A stretch of 64,000 bases of DNA from Nyssa sinensis. Taxonomy: Eukaryota > Streptophyta > Magnoliopsida > Cornales > Nyssaceae. The stretch covers positions 38,350,754 through 38,414,753 of the forward strand of contig CM018035.1 in the NCBI GenBank assembly GCA_008638375.1, read 5' to 3'. Shown piece by piece: positions 32,575-45,451 of this stretch. Under the pieces are notes generated by a model. It saw only the letters and a list, made by a program, of their open reading frames with translations, was not told the origin of the DNA and searched no databases. How positions within the stretch are numbered: position 1 is the first letter of the stretch; the number at the start of each line of letters is the position of its first letter. Made by a program: the position numbers and the translations under genes.

Positions 32575-35500
32575 CGAGACCCACCCTATGCAGATCTCGA
32601 GCCGCGCACCCGATCCGACATTGGTTGCCGAACCAAGGGTTCTTATCTTGCTACACAATCAGTGTTACTAACATGCAACAACTAAATATGCGGAATAATA
32701 GATAAAAGTTGCATGTCATAGATACACAATGTTTACAAAATGCGGAATACAAATTTCTTAATACAACCGGTCTTCCCCAAGACGTGGATAACATGGGAGA
32801 GCTACAAGACTGTCTGTACTAAGTGTTACCCTACAACTTCAAAACATGTCCACTGTTATCTAGTTGTTCGTTACTGCTACTGCTACTGCTCCTGTACAGC
32901 TTCCTTTCCTCAAAGGGGTGATAAGTTTGGGGTGAGCTAACTAAAGCTCAGTAAGTAATTCTCCTTTGCTCTATCATGTGTACAAGAATATAGAAGCACT
33001 ATCCATAAAAGAATTAGGATAAATGCAGATATACTAGCCAGTCATAAATACAAAACTCATCAAGGAATCATCAAATGATAAAAAGTTCAATAACAAAGTA
33101 AAGGAAACTATTTGATAATATAATCATATGCACTGAATAAAATCACTGAATGAAAGCTCCGAATAACACTGGGAAATCTCATGATCAATCATCGTGAAGT
33201 AACAGGCTCAAGCTACAAATAACAATAATATTAACAATAAGATAAGGATATCAATAAACTGAAGATGCTCTGGTACTGGTGGGGCCCGGATACCCCTGTG
33301 GCTCACATTTGGTGCCTTAGGCCCCGCCAAATGATCTTGCCCTGAGCTCGTATTCAGTTCCTCTACAGGCTGTTTGAATACTACCGCTTCGAGCTCGTAT
33401 TCAGTTCCACTACGGGCTGTTTGAATACGACTTTGTGCACTGTATAATTAAATATAAATAAATTCCCCAGAATTTGGATCCGAAGGTCATAACTAGCATC
33501 AGATGAAAATGTGACATGATCACAAATCCGGCTTTTAAGAATATATCGAGATCATACTATCTCTGAGAAAGTGAAATGAACCCACATTTGATTCAAGTAC
33601 TGACAATCTGGCCTTCCCGGCCCTGGGTACAAATGTACAACAAGAACTCAATGCACAAATGTACGATCATGATCAAGATATATATAACAATCATCAAATG
33701 CTTCCCACATGATAGGACAATATCGATGTGGTTCAACAAACACTGATAGCTGTGTAAAGAGTACAATAGGCAATGTATACACAAGGAACTATGACATGGC
33801 TCGGAATGTAACACATACAGAGATCAGAGATGACTTACGCTTTTTACCGATCCTTAGCACTCAAGTTATTTCCTCCCTTTTATCCTTTGACGTGCCTGTC
33901 ATTGGAAAAATACTCAGTCTATAGTCATAACTAATTTATGCTATGATATGTATTTAATATGTCTGTCATGGCTATCGGTATCTTAATTACTACTTTGGAT
34001 GTCGTCATTGTATCCAGAACGTCGAATACAAGTGGTTTAGGCTTTTACGAATCTTAAATCGGACTCTTGGATTGAAAAGGGCAAAACTGTCATTTTGTAT
34101 TTTACGTGTCTTTTATTCCCGGGACCTCTTTTCAACATTTTGACCTCACCATTGGTTCCAGAAGGCTCGAGATAATAAAAATTGACTATTTATTTTCCTC
34201 GTTTGGACTTCGTTTGACCTACTTTTTACTTAGGGGTAATTTCATAATTTATTAAATTTTCTGTTGGGCCTCAGTGGGATTTCTCATAAATATTGGGGTT
34301 GGTTTGCAATTACCAATAGTTTCGGTTTGAACCCACTGGTTTAGGGTTAAAAACCCTAAACCGTTTTGAACCTCTACTGAACCAACCGGTTCAGTCTTCC
34401 TTCATGAACCGAAATCCAATAACCCATTTCATATGTTATCCACGGTTTGGATAACCCCAAACCTAATTTCTAATTTCTTATATTTGTTGCCAAACAACCC
34501 AAATCAACATGAAAATTAAACTCAAACGACACAGTATCATTGCCCCATTAGATCCAGGTTGGGTCCTGACCCGACCCGAACCCAGATCCGGTTCTATCTT
34601 GACCTGATATACCCCCGCAAATCCAGTCGTCTTCTCCGACCGTCTTCTGACTACTGTTCACCAGAACTAGTGCATAACACACTGTTTCTTCCCCTTTTTC
34701 TTATGGTTTTCACATCTGATTTTCATTGTTTTTGCATCCATTGAATCCTGGGATTTTAAGAAACGTTTTAGAACTGAGTTTTAAACCTCAAACAACCAAT
34801 TTCCGAGCATCCATCTAAATTTTCTAGCCACTGCCCTCGTTTCCGGTCGACCCTATTTTCTTGTTGTTTGATCTTCTGTTTCTACTCAAATGCACTTTAG
34901 ATCTTAATTAAAAACTTCAGACAACATTTCTCGATCATTTGAATTAAGAATTTCACATAAAATATCAGTTCCAAGATTTTTGTACTATTAACTCGATTCT
35001 ACATGATTTTCCATGATTCTTTTTACATTCTAGTCCTGAAATCATGTTCTTTAAGGCCCTCTAGATGCATGTCAACAATATGTTTATTAACAACATAAAA
35101 TTAAATACCAACTTACTGTATTTTTTTGAAGTTTCTCCTACGGTTGGCCTTGGTTCCTCCTGTTCCATGTTCCTGTTCTGTGCCTCAGCTTCTTTCTCAT
35201 ACTTCCTCTCTCTAATTTCCTTTTTAAATTTCATCAACCGAGCTTATAATCGGTGGCTTTGCCACCTATACTCCATTCTTCCCACCTGGCAGCTCATCTC
35301 AAACACACATGCACACACGACATGCACGGCTGCCAAGCAGCCCGAAGTTCTCCAGTCCTCAACACCTCATTTCCCACTTATTCTCTCTCTTTAATTTCAG
35401 TGTGCCATTGCGCCTCTTGATCCAATTTTGCCCACTGTTTTTTCTTTGATTTCTGACTATATACCGTATAATTTATGTATATATATATATATATATATAC

Positions 35501-35883
35501 ACCGTAGTATATATTGTATACATATATAATATATTGTAGTCACATATATTATCATATAGGTTATACCGTATTTTATACATATATACTATACATACCGTAT
35601 ATAATACATATATACATATTTGTATAAATATAGGTATGTATTTATTATATTATTCTTATTATTATAATTATTATTTTATATTATTTACGGTATTTTATTT
35701 CTATTTTATTTTAATACCGTTCTATTTATTTTCCCCATCTCAGTTTCGGAATTAACTCATTCTGATTATTTCTCGGTTGGCGTGTCCTATTGGACAGCTG
35801 ACTATCGCTTGCCATTTTTAAAATTATACATGACTCAGTCTAACCCGGGTCGAGTACCGGCTATCTCGGGTCGGGGTATTACA
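32575..35883 (-). mobile_element. C1: solo LTR of family C (3.3 kb)
   Basis: Plus-strand borders are tgacacgacccgag and cggggtattaca, with perfect tatat duplications at 32570-32574 and 35884-35888. It is the same family as 58215-61813 in reverse. It contains the structured block (32905-32964) and a short tandem duplication of gagctcgtattcagttcc (33350-33432). Diverged 140-bp-type modules lie at about 34000-34220, and a long TA-rich stretch at 35475-35700 near its own 5' end. No coding region is supported. Confidence 0.92.
35475..35700. repeat. TA-rich microsatellite stretch in C1
   Basis: Runs of atatat with recurring accgta (for example near 35465, 35500, 35567 and 35597), within 400 bases of the LTR start on the element strand. 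Confidence 0.8.
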
Positions 35884-35888
35884 TATAT

Positions 35889-37905
35889 TCTTAGGCAGAA
35901 AGATTTCTTTATATAGGGTTCACAATTCTTTTGTATTCCTCTTTGTTTTTATTTCAATAGTGAATGTGGAAGTCAAGGGTTTGACCTTTTAACTTCCTCG
36001 AGACTTTTAACTCATTGTCTTCAGAATTTAGTATTATCATCCCCTTGCGTATCTCTTTAGTTCTCAGATCTATGGCTAGTCATCTTTTCAGTTACTTGAC
36101 TATTTCCCCTTGTTACTAGTATCTTGACTAGTTCTACATCTAGTCATTATATTCATCTCATTTGGTACTATGTCGTGATTACCCTATTAATCATAGGCTG
36201 TCAACTACCATTGACATCGTATGGTGCACCATGTGCCAAGTAAAGCTATCTAGTACCTTGATCTTTTCTTTTCGATCTGTTTCTTTGATAGTGGTCATAG
36301 GAAATCAACGGTGTAACTAGCCTACACCATCTCTATGGTTAGAGTGTCTTGGGTTTGTCATTCAAGTACGTTAAATTTTACTAAGGACAGAGTATCATAT
36401 TCCTTTTTGTTTTCATGAGCATCTTTTGGTTCATGTCAGGATGATTTACTCGTATTCTCCTCGCATTTCAATATTTATCCCCTGCACGGGTGACTTTAAA
36501 TTTATTCGAACTTTCCATTTGTGATTTCTTAATCAGATGTTTAGTCCTTGCTGAATTATCAATCCACTTTTCATTTCATTTTGTATTATTCTTTGACATT
36601 CCTTTTTTTGTTTTCAAATTCGTGTTCATTTATCCTTTTATAAATTAGATAGGTTGAGGAAATCAGTTCCTCAATTTTTTTTTTTCACATTATAGGCTGG
36701 TGCTTTTTACAATTACTCTTTTCACTGGTTTTGATTCCTCATCCCTTCATAGATTAAGGTATGATACATATACTTAGAAAATTTTAGGGTAGTCTTTTAC
36801 CCCAGTCACTGATTCTTCATGTGACAATCTACTTCGAAAGTGTTCTTGATGGTGTTATCATATTTGGTTTACCTTGAATTTTTTTACATCATTTGATCAA
36901 TTCAAATCTCAAAGTCTTATGATTTGTTAGTTTATAACCATTCTTTTGGTTTCACTTACCTTTGCTCAAAAAGGTTGTTCAATTTTCTCATTTCTTATAC
37001 TCGTCATCATATTCAGCTTTTCATCATATGTTACATTTCTCTTCCCAATCGTTATTCACTTTTACAATTCGTTCTTTCAAGAACTTATTCAATCGTAAAG
37101 GGAGTCCCTTGTACATTCTGTGACTTTATATTATATTTCCGGATTGTTCACATCAATTAGTCGTCTCATCATTTTATCGTTACATTTGACATTCAAAGTT
37201 TATCACGACAATATCAAGTTTTTCCCATCATGGAAAGTCCCTGCTTCCTTAGTTTCACAATTCAGTTATTCCTACTTTCTACCTCAATCTCTATTGTTCT
37301 CGTAACCCAAAGAATTAGGTATCACTTTAGCACAGTCGTTGTCCTTCATTAGTTTTTCTAGGCATTATGCTACAATTTTCGTCTCTTTAATTGCTAGGTC
37401 ACGTAAATCCTCAAACATCATTCAGCGTCATCAATCATTTATCTTTTAAAATAGATTCAACTAACTCAAGAAAGTACAACCCACAATTAGGTCCTATTGT
37501 TACCTAGGTCAATAAGATCCATTGAATTTTTTTCCAATGGTCATTTATCACGTGTCAATCTCTTTTTAGGACCATCACATTTCATAAATGTTCACTTGAT
37601 AGTCTCATTTAATCAGTATTTATCTACCAGTAATTCATTTGTCTTTACCCTATATGACTCACTCAAGAATCCTCCTAATTCTGATATATCATCAGTCTAT
37701 CTAGAGTCTCAACTCCTCACGTTACCATTCATTAAGTCTTCCTCAGACCATCTTTGATATAGTCTTGTTGTTAAATCCCTCGACTTTTCAAGATTTCATA
37801 ATCCCAACTTTATGTCACATTATATCTTTTAAAAGAGCATTTACTATTGCCCTTGTTCAAATGCTAGTTTCCCCTAATTCATTGATCAATTCCAGCGCCA
37901 AAATT
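35889..37905. other. Unrecognised AT-rich stretch between C1 and D
   Basis: About 2 kb of T-rich sequence with no frame longer than 90 codons and no motif I recognise on either strand. The first part must be E interior, because it continues the target of C1. Where E ends and the flank of D begins is not visible. A locally repetitive patch around 36060-36160 repeats tagtcat and cttgacta-like strings. It may be a decayed non-coding interior of a large-LTR element. Confidence 0.5.
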
Positions 37906-39577
37906 TGATTACGCCCAAAGAATAACACGATAGTTGTAGTGCAAGCTTTGGGGTGTCGATTCCACAAGGAGACAAATTAAAAGAATAACAGAAAGAATTT
38001 TCGAAACTAAAGAAAATATTAAATGATTAACGAGAAAATAAAAAGTGATTTTCAGTGCAAATTAAAATTAAACAAAGTGATTAACAAAAAAAAGTACTCA
38101 AATTAACGAACAGTAGAGCGTCGGGAATCCCTTGTACATATCTGGTATTTTAATTATTTTTAATTCACTGATAACTCAATTGAGAATTTAATTCCAAAAA
38201 TCCAATCGGAAGATATAGAATTATAAACCAAAATTAAACTAGATGTAATCTTTGAAAAATCATTCATCACTTTTAAATCACGCAAATTGTTATCCATATT
38301 AAAAGAACCCAACGACAACAATATACCCAGGGAGCAATATTACAGCAAAGAATTAAATTAATATAAATAATCAATTGATCCAAACATATTCAAAGAACAA
38401 ATCCATTCAATAGAAAAAGCATGACTGAATCTATAAACGAAATAAACTCTATGATTATTCGGAGAAGAAAATACTAACAATAAATTGAGAATGATAAAAC
38501 CAAAGAATTTTAATAAATGAAAACCCAGTACATGAATCAAAAATAAATTAAAAATATCATCTAGTGTGCAAGTTCATCCCTAACCCTACTTGGGAATTTA
38601 GTTACCCAGATAGATGCTGGACAATATAAATCTCAAGGTAAAATAACCATGAAACATGTTGGCTTTTTCTCCGAATCAGCGCTTACGCAGCTGCCCGTTT
38701 TCCTGTTCTCTCTTTTTCTTTTCCACCTACCGCCATCTTTAAAACAGTGCCCTTGGCCACTTCTTTTCTAATTCAGCCCTCACCGCATGTCCACTTCATC
38801 CCACACTGCATAAGGCCCACTCTTCTTTTCTTTTTTCTTTTTCTCTCTTTTCTTGGTCTTCCATGCCTTGCGCCTGGACCGCACTCTTCTTTTCTTTTCT
38901 CTTTTCTTCTTTTCTTTTTTCCTTCACGCCAGGGCCCACCTTAATTTCTTTTCTCTTTATTTCCTTTGACTTTCCAGCCGCAAGCCTAAAGCTTTCTTCT
39001 TTCTTTTTATTTTCTTTTGCCTTGTCAGCACCGCAGCCTTTAGGCTCTTTTTCTATTAGATAACGACTGAATCTTGATTTGGGCTCTTGATGAAAGTTGT
39101 AGCGCTGGATATGTAGATAAATTTAGGCTTTTGAATCACCTAATTTAGACTTTAAAAACTCAAGTTATGACCCACTGAAGTTTACTGGTTCGAACAAGAA
39201 TCCAACTCCAATCAGGATTCGAATCAGCTTTCCAGGCCTGAATTTGAAACAACGTTTGGAGGCCCAAATGAACTCAGATTTTTGCAAACCATACCTTTTT
39301 GAAAATCTAACGCCAACGAAACCTCAATTGAAGCTCTATAGATCGAATCTACTTTAAAGTAGAAAATTGTACAATATACTCCATATCTATTCTTTTACCT
39401 TCAATACTTCCCTAATTCGATAAATATATTAATCAGCTCACTTAAATAAAAAATATGTCATAGAACTAAATATAAAGGAATTAAGAATATTAAATATTAT
39501 GCTCTAATAATAGGGTCACATTTTTGCATTTTAATCTAATAATAGAGTATTTAGAAAGCACTTTCGCACACTCATCA
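37906..39577 (-). repeat. D: Athila-like LTR, minus orientation
   Basis: Between about 39320 and 39507 it is close to the reverse complement of the start of the X LTR (gagcataatatttaat, tttatatttag, gtgagctgattaatatattt). The middle is CT-rich like the X LTR. On the minus strand it would start TGATGAGTGTGCG at 39577 and end GGGCGTAATCA at 37906. Beyond that, AATTTTGGCGCTGG resembles a primer site (first six bases as in X). The flanks aattt and agaca do not match, so it is not a clean solo LTR. The outer boundary is inferred. Confidence 0.65.
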
Positions 39578-40781
39578 AGACACATAAAAGACCATTTTTC
39601 CCTTGGGTAAATAAGTTTAAATTGGAAATCGTAAAAGCCTAAATTACTAAAAGAGATATTCATGAAAATGAGGCATAAATTCGATAAATGGCATTAAAAC
39701 TAAAACGTGTTTACTGATATATATAGAAGACTCGAAAGGAAAAGGGAAGGTCACAGAATACTAATACGCAGTGATAAGATAAGTGGATTCATATCTCCTA
39801 TACGTGTTTTTCCAAGTCACATCATTTCTATTACTGCCAAAACTTATACTCGTGTATGTAGCCACTGTTGTTGTTTCCACCATTGATATTATCCTATCTG
39901 GTGGAGGCCTATTGACTGATATCTCATGATTTGATTTATTGTAATGATGCTTATCATTGTATGCCTATGTCATGTTATTTCATACCTTATACCTGGTAGA
40001 TTCTTGATTTATAATTGAATGTCGAGACTATGAATGGACAAATGGTGATAGGGGGTGTTTTTATCGATTGATTGGACCTACGGGCCGATTGACAGGACCT
40101 ACGAGTTGAATCTGTGATTAGACATATGATGATAAGGGTGTTCTTACGTAGGGAGTTATAAGGGTATTTTATGTGCATTGGAATGTTGATTGTTCACTTA
40201 TTAATTGGACTTGACTGTGACTATTTTCTCGTGGCAGTATTCATGTTGATTGTGATTATTATGCTTTATCCATATACATGCCACACCATTACTTACACTT
40301 GTTATTGGGTTTTACTATTCATTGGCCTTGTGGCACTTTACTGTTAACTACAATCGTTGTGATGATTGGCTATCTTGTTGCCTTGGAATTAATGTTTTCC
40401 TATGAAATCCCCAATCTTGTATTTGAGATAGGCTTTTACTTACTGAGCTTTGTTAGCTCATCCCATTCATTATATTTTTCAGGTGAGAATGCCACAAAAC
40501 CACAGTAAAAGGTCAGGAGCAGTAGGGAGATAGTTGAAGAGCACAATAGAATGATATAATCTCTTCTATGTACTCACCACCTAAGAATGGTTAATGTTTA
40601 GTTTATTGTCAGTTTTACTTTCAGTCTGTGAACAATATTTGTAATAAGGCTTCCGCACTTAAATGTTATGATTATGTTACTTACTGTTATCATTGTTACA
40701 GAGAATGAAAAAAGTAGGGAAGGCCATTGGGTCGGCCCCTGCGACACGAGATCTGCATACGGTGGGTTTCGGGTCGTGACA
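39578..40781 (+). repeat. F: 3' portion of a chromovirus-like LTR
   Basis: Ends cggtgggtttcgggtcgtgaca, the family closing sequence, directly before a tRNA-Met primer site. It is therefore the downstream end of a 5' LTR. The structured block is at 40437-40485 (actgagctttgttagctcat then atttttcagg). The upstream 2 kb or more of the LTR is missing, lost at the D junction. Non-coding. Confidence 0.78.
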
Positions 40782-40784
40782 GCT

Positions 40785-40796
40785 TGGTATCAGAGT
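40785..40796 (+). promoter_or_regulatory. F primer-binding site, initiator tRNA-Met type
   Basis: tggtatcagagt, three bases after the LTR end. It marks 40782 onward as element interior. Confidence 0.88.
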
Positions 40797-41110
40797 AGAG
40801 TTTTAGGTTCTAGAGAGTCATGGGAGAGAAGATTAGAGTACTGAGACTGTTGAGTCTAGGAAGTTAAGGTCGAGGTAACACTATGATAGATTTTCATGCT
40901 ATGTTAGATTCTTACGTAAGTGCTAACCACAACGGTTTAAAGTGATTTGAGTTTTACACCATGTTAGACCTATAGACTGATTTTTACACTATGCTAGACT
41001 GTATATGACTGCTACGTAGTACGGTTAAACTCGATTCAATTCATTTAGGCTGGATAGACTATGTTAACTCGGCTAGACTGTGAACGATTAGACCTTTATG
41101 AGAATGCTAA
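40797..41110 (+). other. F leader, non-coding
   Basis: Leader between the primer site and gag. It repeats short strings such as actatg(a/c)tagact several times (40870-41090). It is interrupted by G at gctaa and resumes at 44750. Confidence 0.7.
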
Positions 41111-44100
41111 TGTAATACCCCAAAATCTGACAGGACTCGGATTACACCTTGATCTAGGTTATGTGATATTTTTGATTTAAAATAACTCAAAATATAGTGA
41201 GCCATTATTGGATTAATTATTAGAAAATATAAAATTAATCCAGAATATTAAAAATAATATAGGCTCAGAAAATAGTTAACCCGGTCGATCGAGTACTGGG
41301 GTAAATAAATGAGGCTAATACGCATAATTGATTATAAAATTATGTGAAAATAAATAAGGCATTAACAGAGACCCAATGTTGGCAAAATAAATTCCCGGCT
41401 TTATCCGCATGTTATAATTTAATATTTTATAGAATAAAATATTAAACCGGTATAGTGAAAATAATTATGACGCCGAGTCTCCGTAAGTTAATATTTTATG
41501 AAATGAAATATTAATATGGGAGGTGTAAAATAAAAATATTGATTATATATAAAATATATGGAAGTATATTTGATAATTCAAATAAGAGTACAACCAATGT
41601 ATATATATATATATATATTATATATAAACTGTGGGAGCACGTGAGAAAAGGGGCTGCCTTATGTGCATTCATATATATATATATGTCCATAATATATGTG
41701 TATATAAGAGGGAATAGTCCAGAATAATGGAGAAAAAGTGAGAGGTGGTTGCAGCCGAAGCTGCTGGAAGGCTGGAAGATCGAGAGAGTTCTAGGCTGAG
41801 ATATACACAGATATATATCTCTGGAGGAGGAAAATAAAGAAGGCAGAGTTGGATTTTGGGGCTGAGATCTTTATGGCTAAGTCAGTCCATCGAGTTGAGA
41901 TAGAGCAGGTGGGATTTCGGCACCGATTAAATGACCTGCTGCTGCCTACTCGACCATCATCGCTGCCAATGGAATCACAGAGCTGCACCGGTAACTTGGG
42001 TTGTGCAATTAGATGGGCTAATTTATCAGGAGGAAAGCCAATGGATTGAGATTGGGTCAGTTTGATTTTGTTGATCCGACCGCGCCTATGTTTGGAAGTG
42101 AAGTTGGGAATTGAGAACCCAATTGTTGGCGTACAAAGAAGAGAGGTTGTTGGGCATAATATGTGTGTGTTCGTGTAGCAGCAACAGTGCAGGTTGGGTT
42201 TGGTGGCTGCATTTTTTTCTCTTTCTCTCTGTAATTTGAACCGTTCTTTGGTAATCGTTGGACGCAGTTTCTGGATTGGTGCGGCTGTTATGGACAGTGA
42301 GGGTCGTTACCCTATTTGATGGGTTCTGTTGGGGGTTCGGTTATTGTTGCTGTGTAGGTGCGTATCTCGGTTTGCAAAAATTTGAGACAAAGAGGGAAAG
42401 AGAAGTAGAGCAGCGATGCGGCAGGGGTTGCTACTGAATTTCAAAACAGGGAAGACGATTGTGTGTGCGTGTAGGTGTAGTGGTTCAGGAAAAGGAGTGA
42501 AGGAGATGTAGACCAAGGTTAAAATGTGTCAAGAATTGGGAATTGTGTTGCGGCAGTTGTGGACTGGGTTTTGAATGTGCTTGCCGTAATCAGAGCTGCT
42601 GATTTGGGATTTGTTATAGGAAAATAAGATGTTGCGATTTTGTGGGGGCTTGGAATTGTGTGTATATGTATAGCGGTGCAGAGAGGGGTCTGATTTGCAT
42701 AAGGGGTCACTGGTATTGCAAGCTGTTTGGTTTATAGTTGGGAAATACAAAAGAAACCCAACCCTCGGCGCAGCCGCGGATAATGTCCACTGAGTTGGAT
42801 AAATTGCGTGTGATGTTGTGGCAGTAGTCGATGGATTCTAAGGGAGGCACGGTTGTATTGGCAATGGAAGGGGTGATTGACTGAGGGTCTTGGCTGTTAA
42901 TGAAGTTGGTTAGAAGAGTTGTAGTTGGAGGCTTGGGATTTGATTAATCACTCTAAACAGCAGTATAGAGCAGGAGAATAGGGGCTGTTTATGGAGATTG
43001 TTCTGAGTAATCGGTGGAGATGGCTCACTCAATTTCAAGCAGAGAGATTATTTTCTGTTCATCTAGAGGGTCGACTGAGCCTGGAACTTTATTTAAAAAA
43101 AAAACTTAATGGCCATCCTTCGGGATGTTGTTATCTATTATGATGGTATGGTAAGGAATGTTATAGAAAAGGGAAATCAATAACCAGAATTCTGATTTCG
43201 GGGTTGCCAAATGAATCCAATGGTATGAACATCAGGATGATGATTGTTCAGGATATGTATGGCCGTAGCTAATGACACATCTGGAGGATATCTGTGAATG
43301 GAGATAGGCATGAATTGGAGAGTAACTCGGACTCCTGACTTGGTGTATATTTTCTGTACTATCTAAACTTATATACTGAACTGCTTTATATGCTGAACTG
43401 TTTATACACTGAACTGTTTTAAATGCATATGCTTTCATGCATACCTATTGATCTGCATTACTTGTGGCATGATTTTGTTCTATCCTGCCTTCTGATATAT
43501 CCTGTTGATTCTGTTGAAGTTTGTTATTTTGTTACCTATCGTTTGGAGTCTGTTTTGATTCTGATTCGTTGTGTTGTGTCTTATCTGGGGCCCACCATGG
43601 GATTGAGTACATCAGTGGATGGCTGGCTGGCTGTGAGGCGTGGTGAACTCAGCATCCGCTCAATCCTGATATGTTCCGCTCTGATACTGGGATAGCTGGT
43701 TATGAGGCGTGGTGAACTTAGAATCCCAGTATTCAGACATCTGTTAAATCCTATCTGTTCTGCCCTGATACTAAGATAGCTGGTTATGAGTCGTGGTGAA
43801 CTCAGAATCCTAGTACTCGGGCATCTAGTCCATGTTATCCTATTCCATTCTGATCTAACCCTAGAGGGTAGATAGTTGGCTAAGAGGCAAGATGGCTGGT
43901 TATGAGGCGTGGGGAACTCAGGATCCCAGTACTCAGCATCCCACATTACTGGGGAAGGATCAAACATACTTGCTGATGCTCTTCTGATTGTTGATCTGTT
44001 CTGTTTGATCTGGTCTGTTCTGATATGTTCTGTTCTGTTATGTTCTGATTTGTCTGACCAGTCTGTTCTGATATGATCTGTTTGAGCTGCATTTGTTCTA

Positions 44101-44744
44101 CATGAGCTACATTATTCTAATTGAGCTACATTAGAGCATGCATGTACATATATGAACTGGTTTTGAAACCCATGGCAAGAACCTATGTTACTTACTGTGC
44201 TTGTTTAAGCTCATTCCATTATTTAACATTTTTCAGGTTGTATCTCCATTGGATTAGAAGGCACAAAGAGATGATACTAGTAGGTTGAGAGGCATTCCCA
44301 AGTGAGAATCTGATGGCAATAATATGTGGAGACTTAGGTTCTAATGGATTGATCATGGCTATTCAGGTGAGCGTGATGATATAGTTGACTTTATTCGTAT
44401 ATAATAGATGAGTAGGGATATGGCTCATGGTAATGGTACTCTGGAGGAATTTGATATGCTCTGTGTTATATATCTGTTATGGATGTGCTCTATGGTTAGA
44501 ATTATTAGTTGTTTGGTTATAGACTTGCTCTGTGGTACATATTTATGTGGTATATAGTTGAGTTGCATTCCCTAGATAAAAAGGTTTTAAATTCCGCTAT
44601 TTTGACCCTACATTGGAGTGCAATTCATTGTACGGTTTAGAAGATTGCCTTTGGTTGGTCGCATTATTGGAGAGAAAACCGGTAAGGCGGCTAACTGGCA
44701 TCACATCTTTGGCATCCGCATAGGGTGGGGTGCGGGATGTGACA
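41111..44744 (+). mobile_element. G: solo LTR related to family B (3.6 kb)
   Basis: Begins TGTAATACCCC and ends GGGATGTGACA between perfect gctaa duplications (41106-41110 and 44745-44749). The last 500 bases resemble the B LTR end (cggctaactggcatcacatc). It lacks the B minisatellite but has its own tandem repeat at 43620-43950, a TA run near 41600-41700, and the structured block at 44186-44239. No gene was seen. Confidence 0.93.
43620..43950 (+). repeat. Imperfect tandem repeat inside G
   Basis: Three to four copies of a unit with gctggttatgaggcgtggtg and aactcagaatcccagtactc (variants near 43624, 43692, 43781 and 43891). Confidence 0.8.
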
Positions 44745-44770
44745 GCTAACCTTTTATCTTTTATAGCAAG

Positions 44771-45318
44771 ATGGTTCGTAGTAGAAATACCGCAATTGTG
44801 ATAGATCGACTAGACCGGCTTAATCACCTTATGAATAGAGTCATAAAGTCTCTACCCAAAGCCAAACCCCAACGGTCAATCACTTACTTTGAAGTAGTAA
44901 CACCGGTCACTGAATAGAGGGGACAAGGATTTTCCAAGGGAACGAAAACTTATAAGCCAGGAAACAATCAAGGTAAGGGGCAAGGACCCTCATCTTCTAA
45001 GTCCAAAGCCAGAGTTCAAAACACAAGGCTTGTCCAGAAAAAACCAACTACAAAAAGGACACACCTAAATGCCACACCTGCCAAAAAGCCCACCGAGGGC
45101 AATGCCTTAAGAATACCGATGTTTGCTACTACTGCGGCCGTACTAGACACTTTACGAGGAACTATCCTCGGAATAGATCTATAACCTCTACCACACCTAC
45201 CCTATCAACCCAAGTGATACCAAGAGATGATCAAACTATTGCACCAGCAAATGCAGGTACCCTTCTAGTTTATTTATGGCTTATGCATATACTGTTGATA
45301 TTAGGCTTTAAGCATTGA
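44771..45318 (+). pseudogene. F gag remnant, chromovirus-like, internally shortened
   Basis: Starts MVRSRN and carries DRLDRLNHLMNRV, matching the layout of the A2 Gag N-terminus (DDRLDRVEHILEAM). A TAG interrupts at about 44917. After a basic linker and a frame change, a double zinc knuckle appears at 45070-45165: CHTCQKAHRGQC then CYYCGRTRHFTRNY, where the final Cys of the second knuckle is Tyr. The Retrotrans_gag core that should separate these parts (about 200 codons in A2) is missing. No protease or RT follows in this frame. It is either a second gag-only type or a recombination product. Confidence 0.75.
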
Positions 45319-45451
45319 TTAGTATCTTCCTCATTACTGTTAGAGTTGAACTTAGAAACATAACCTCTTGATTTTCATGTTACCTATTTCAATATCCTCG
45401 AGAGCTTTGGATTAGCTCCACCCTACACGCACAACCACACCATCATTTATC
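45319..45451 (+). other. Junction between the F gag remnant and the H gag
   Basis: No LTR, target duplication or motif marks where F stops and H starts; the join lies somewhere in about 45319-45440. The piece has no frame I can assign. Confidence 0.5.

Noticed and set aside
37906..39577. D as a clean solo LTR
   Set aside because: The flanks aattt and agaca do not form a duplication, and primer-site-like sequence follows on one side.
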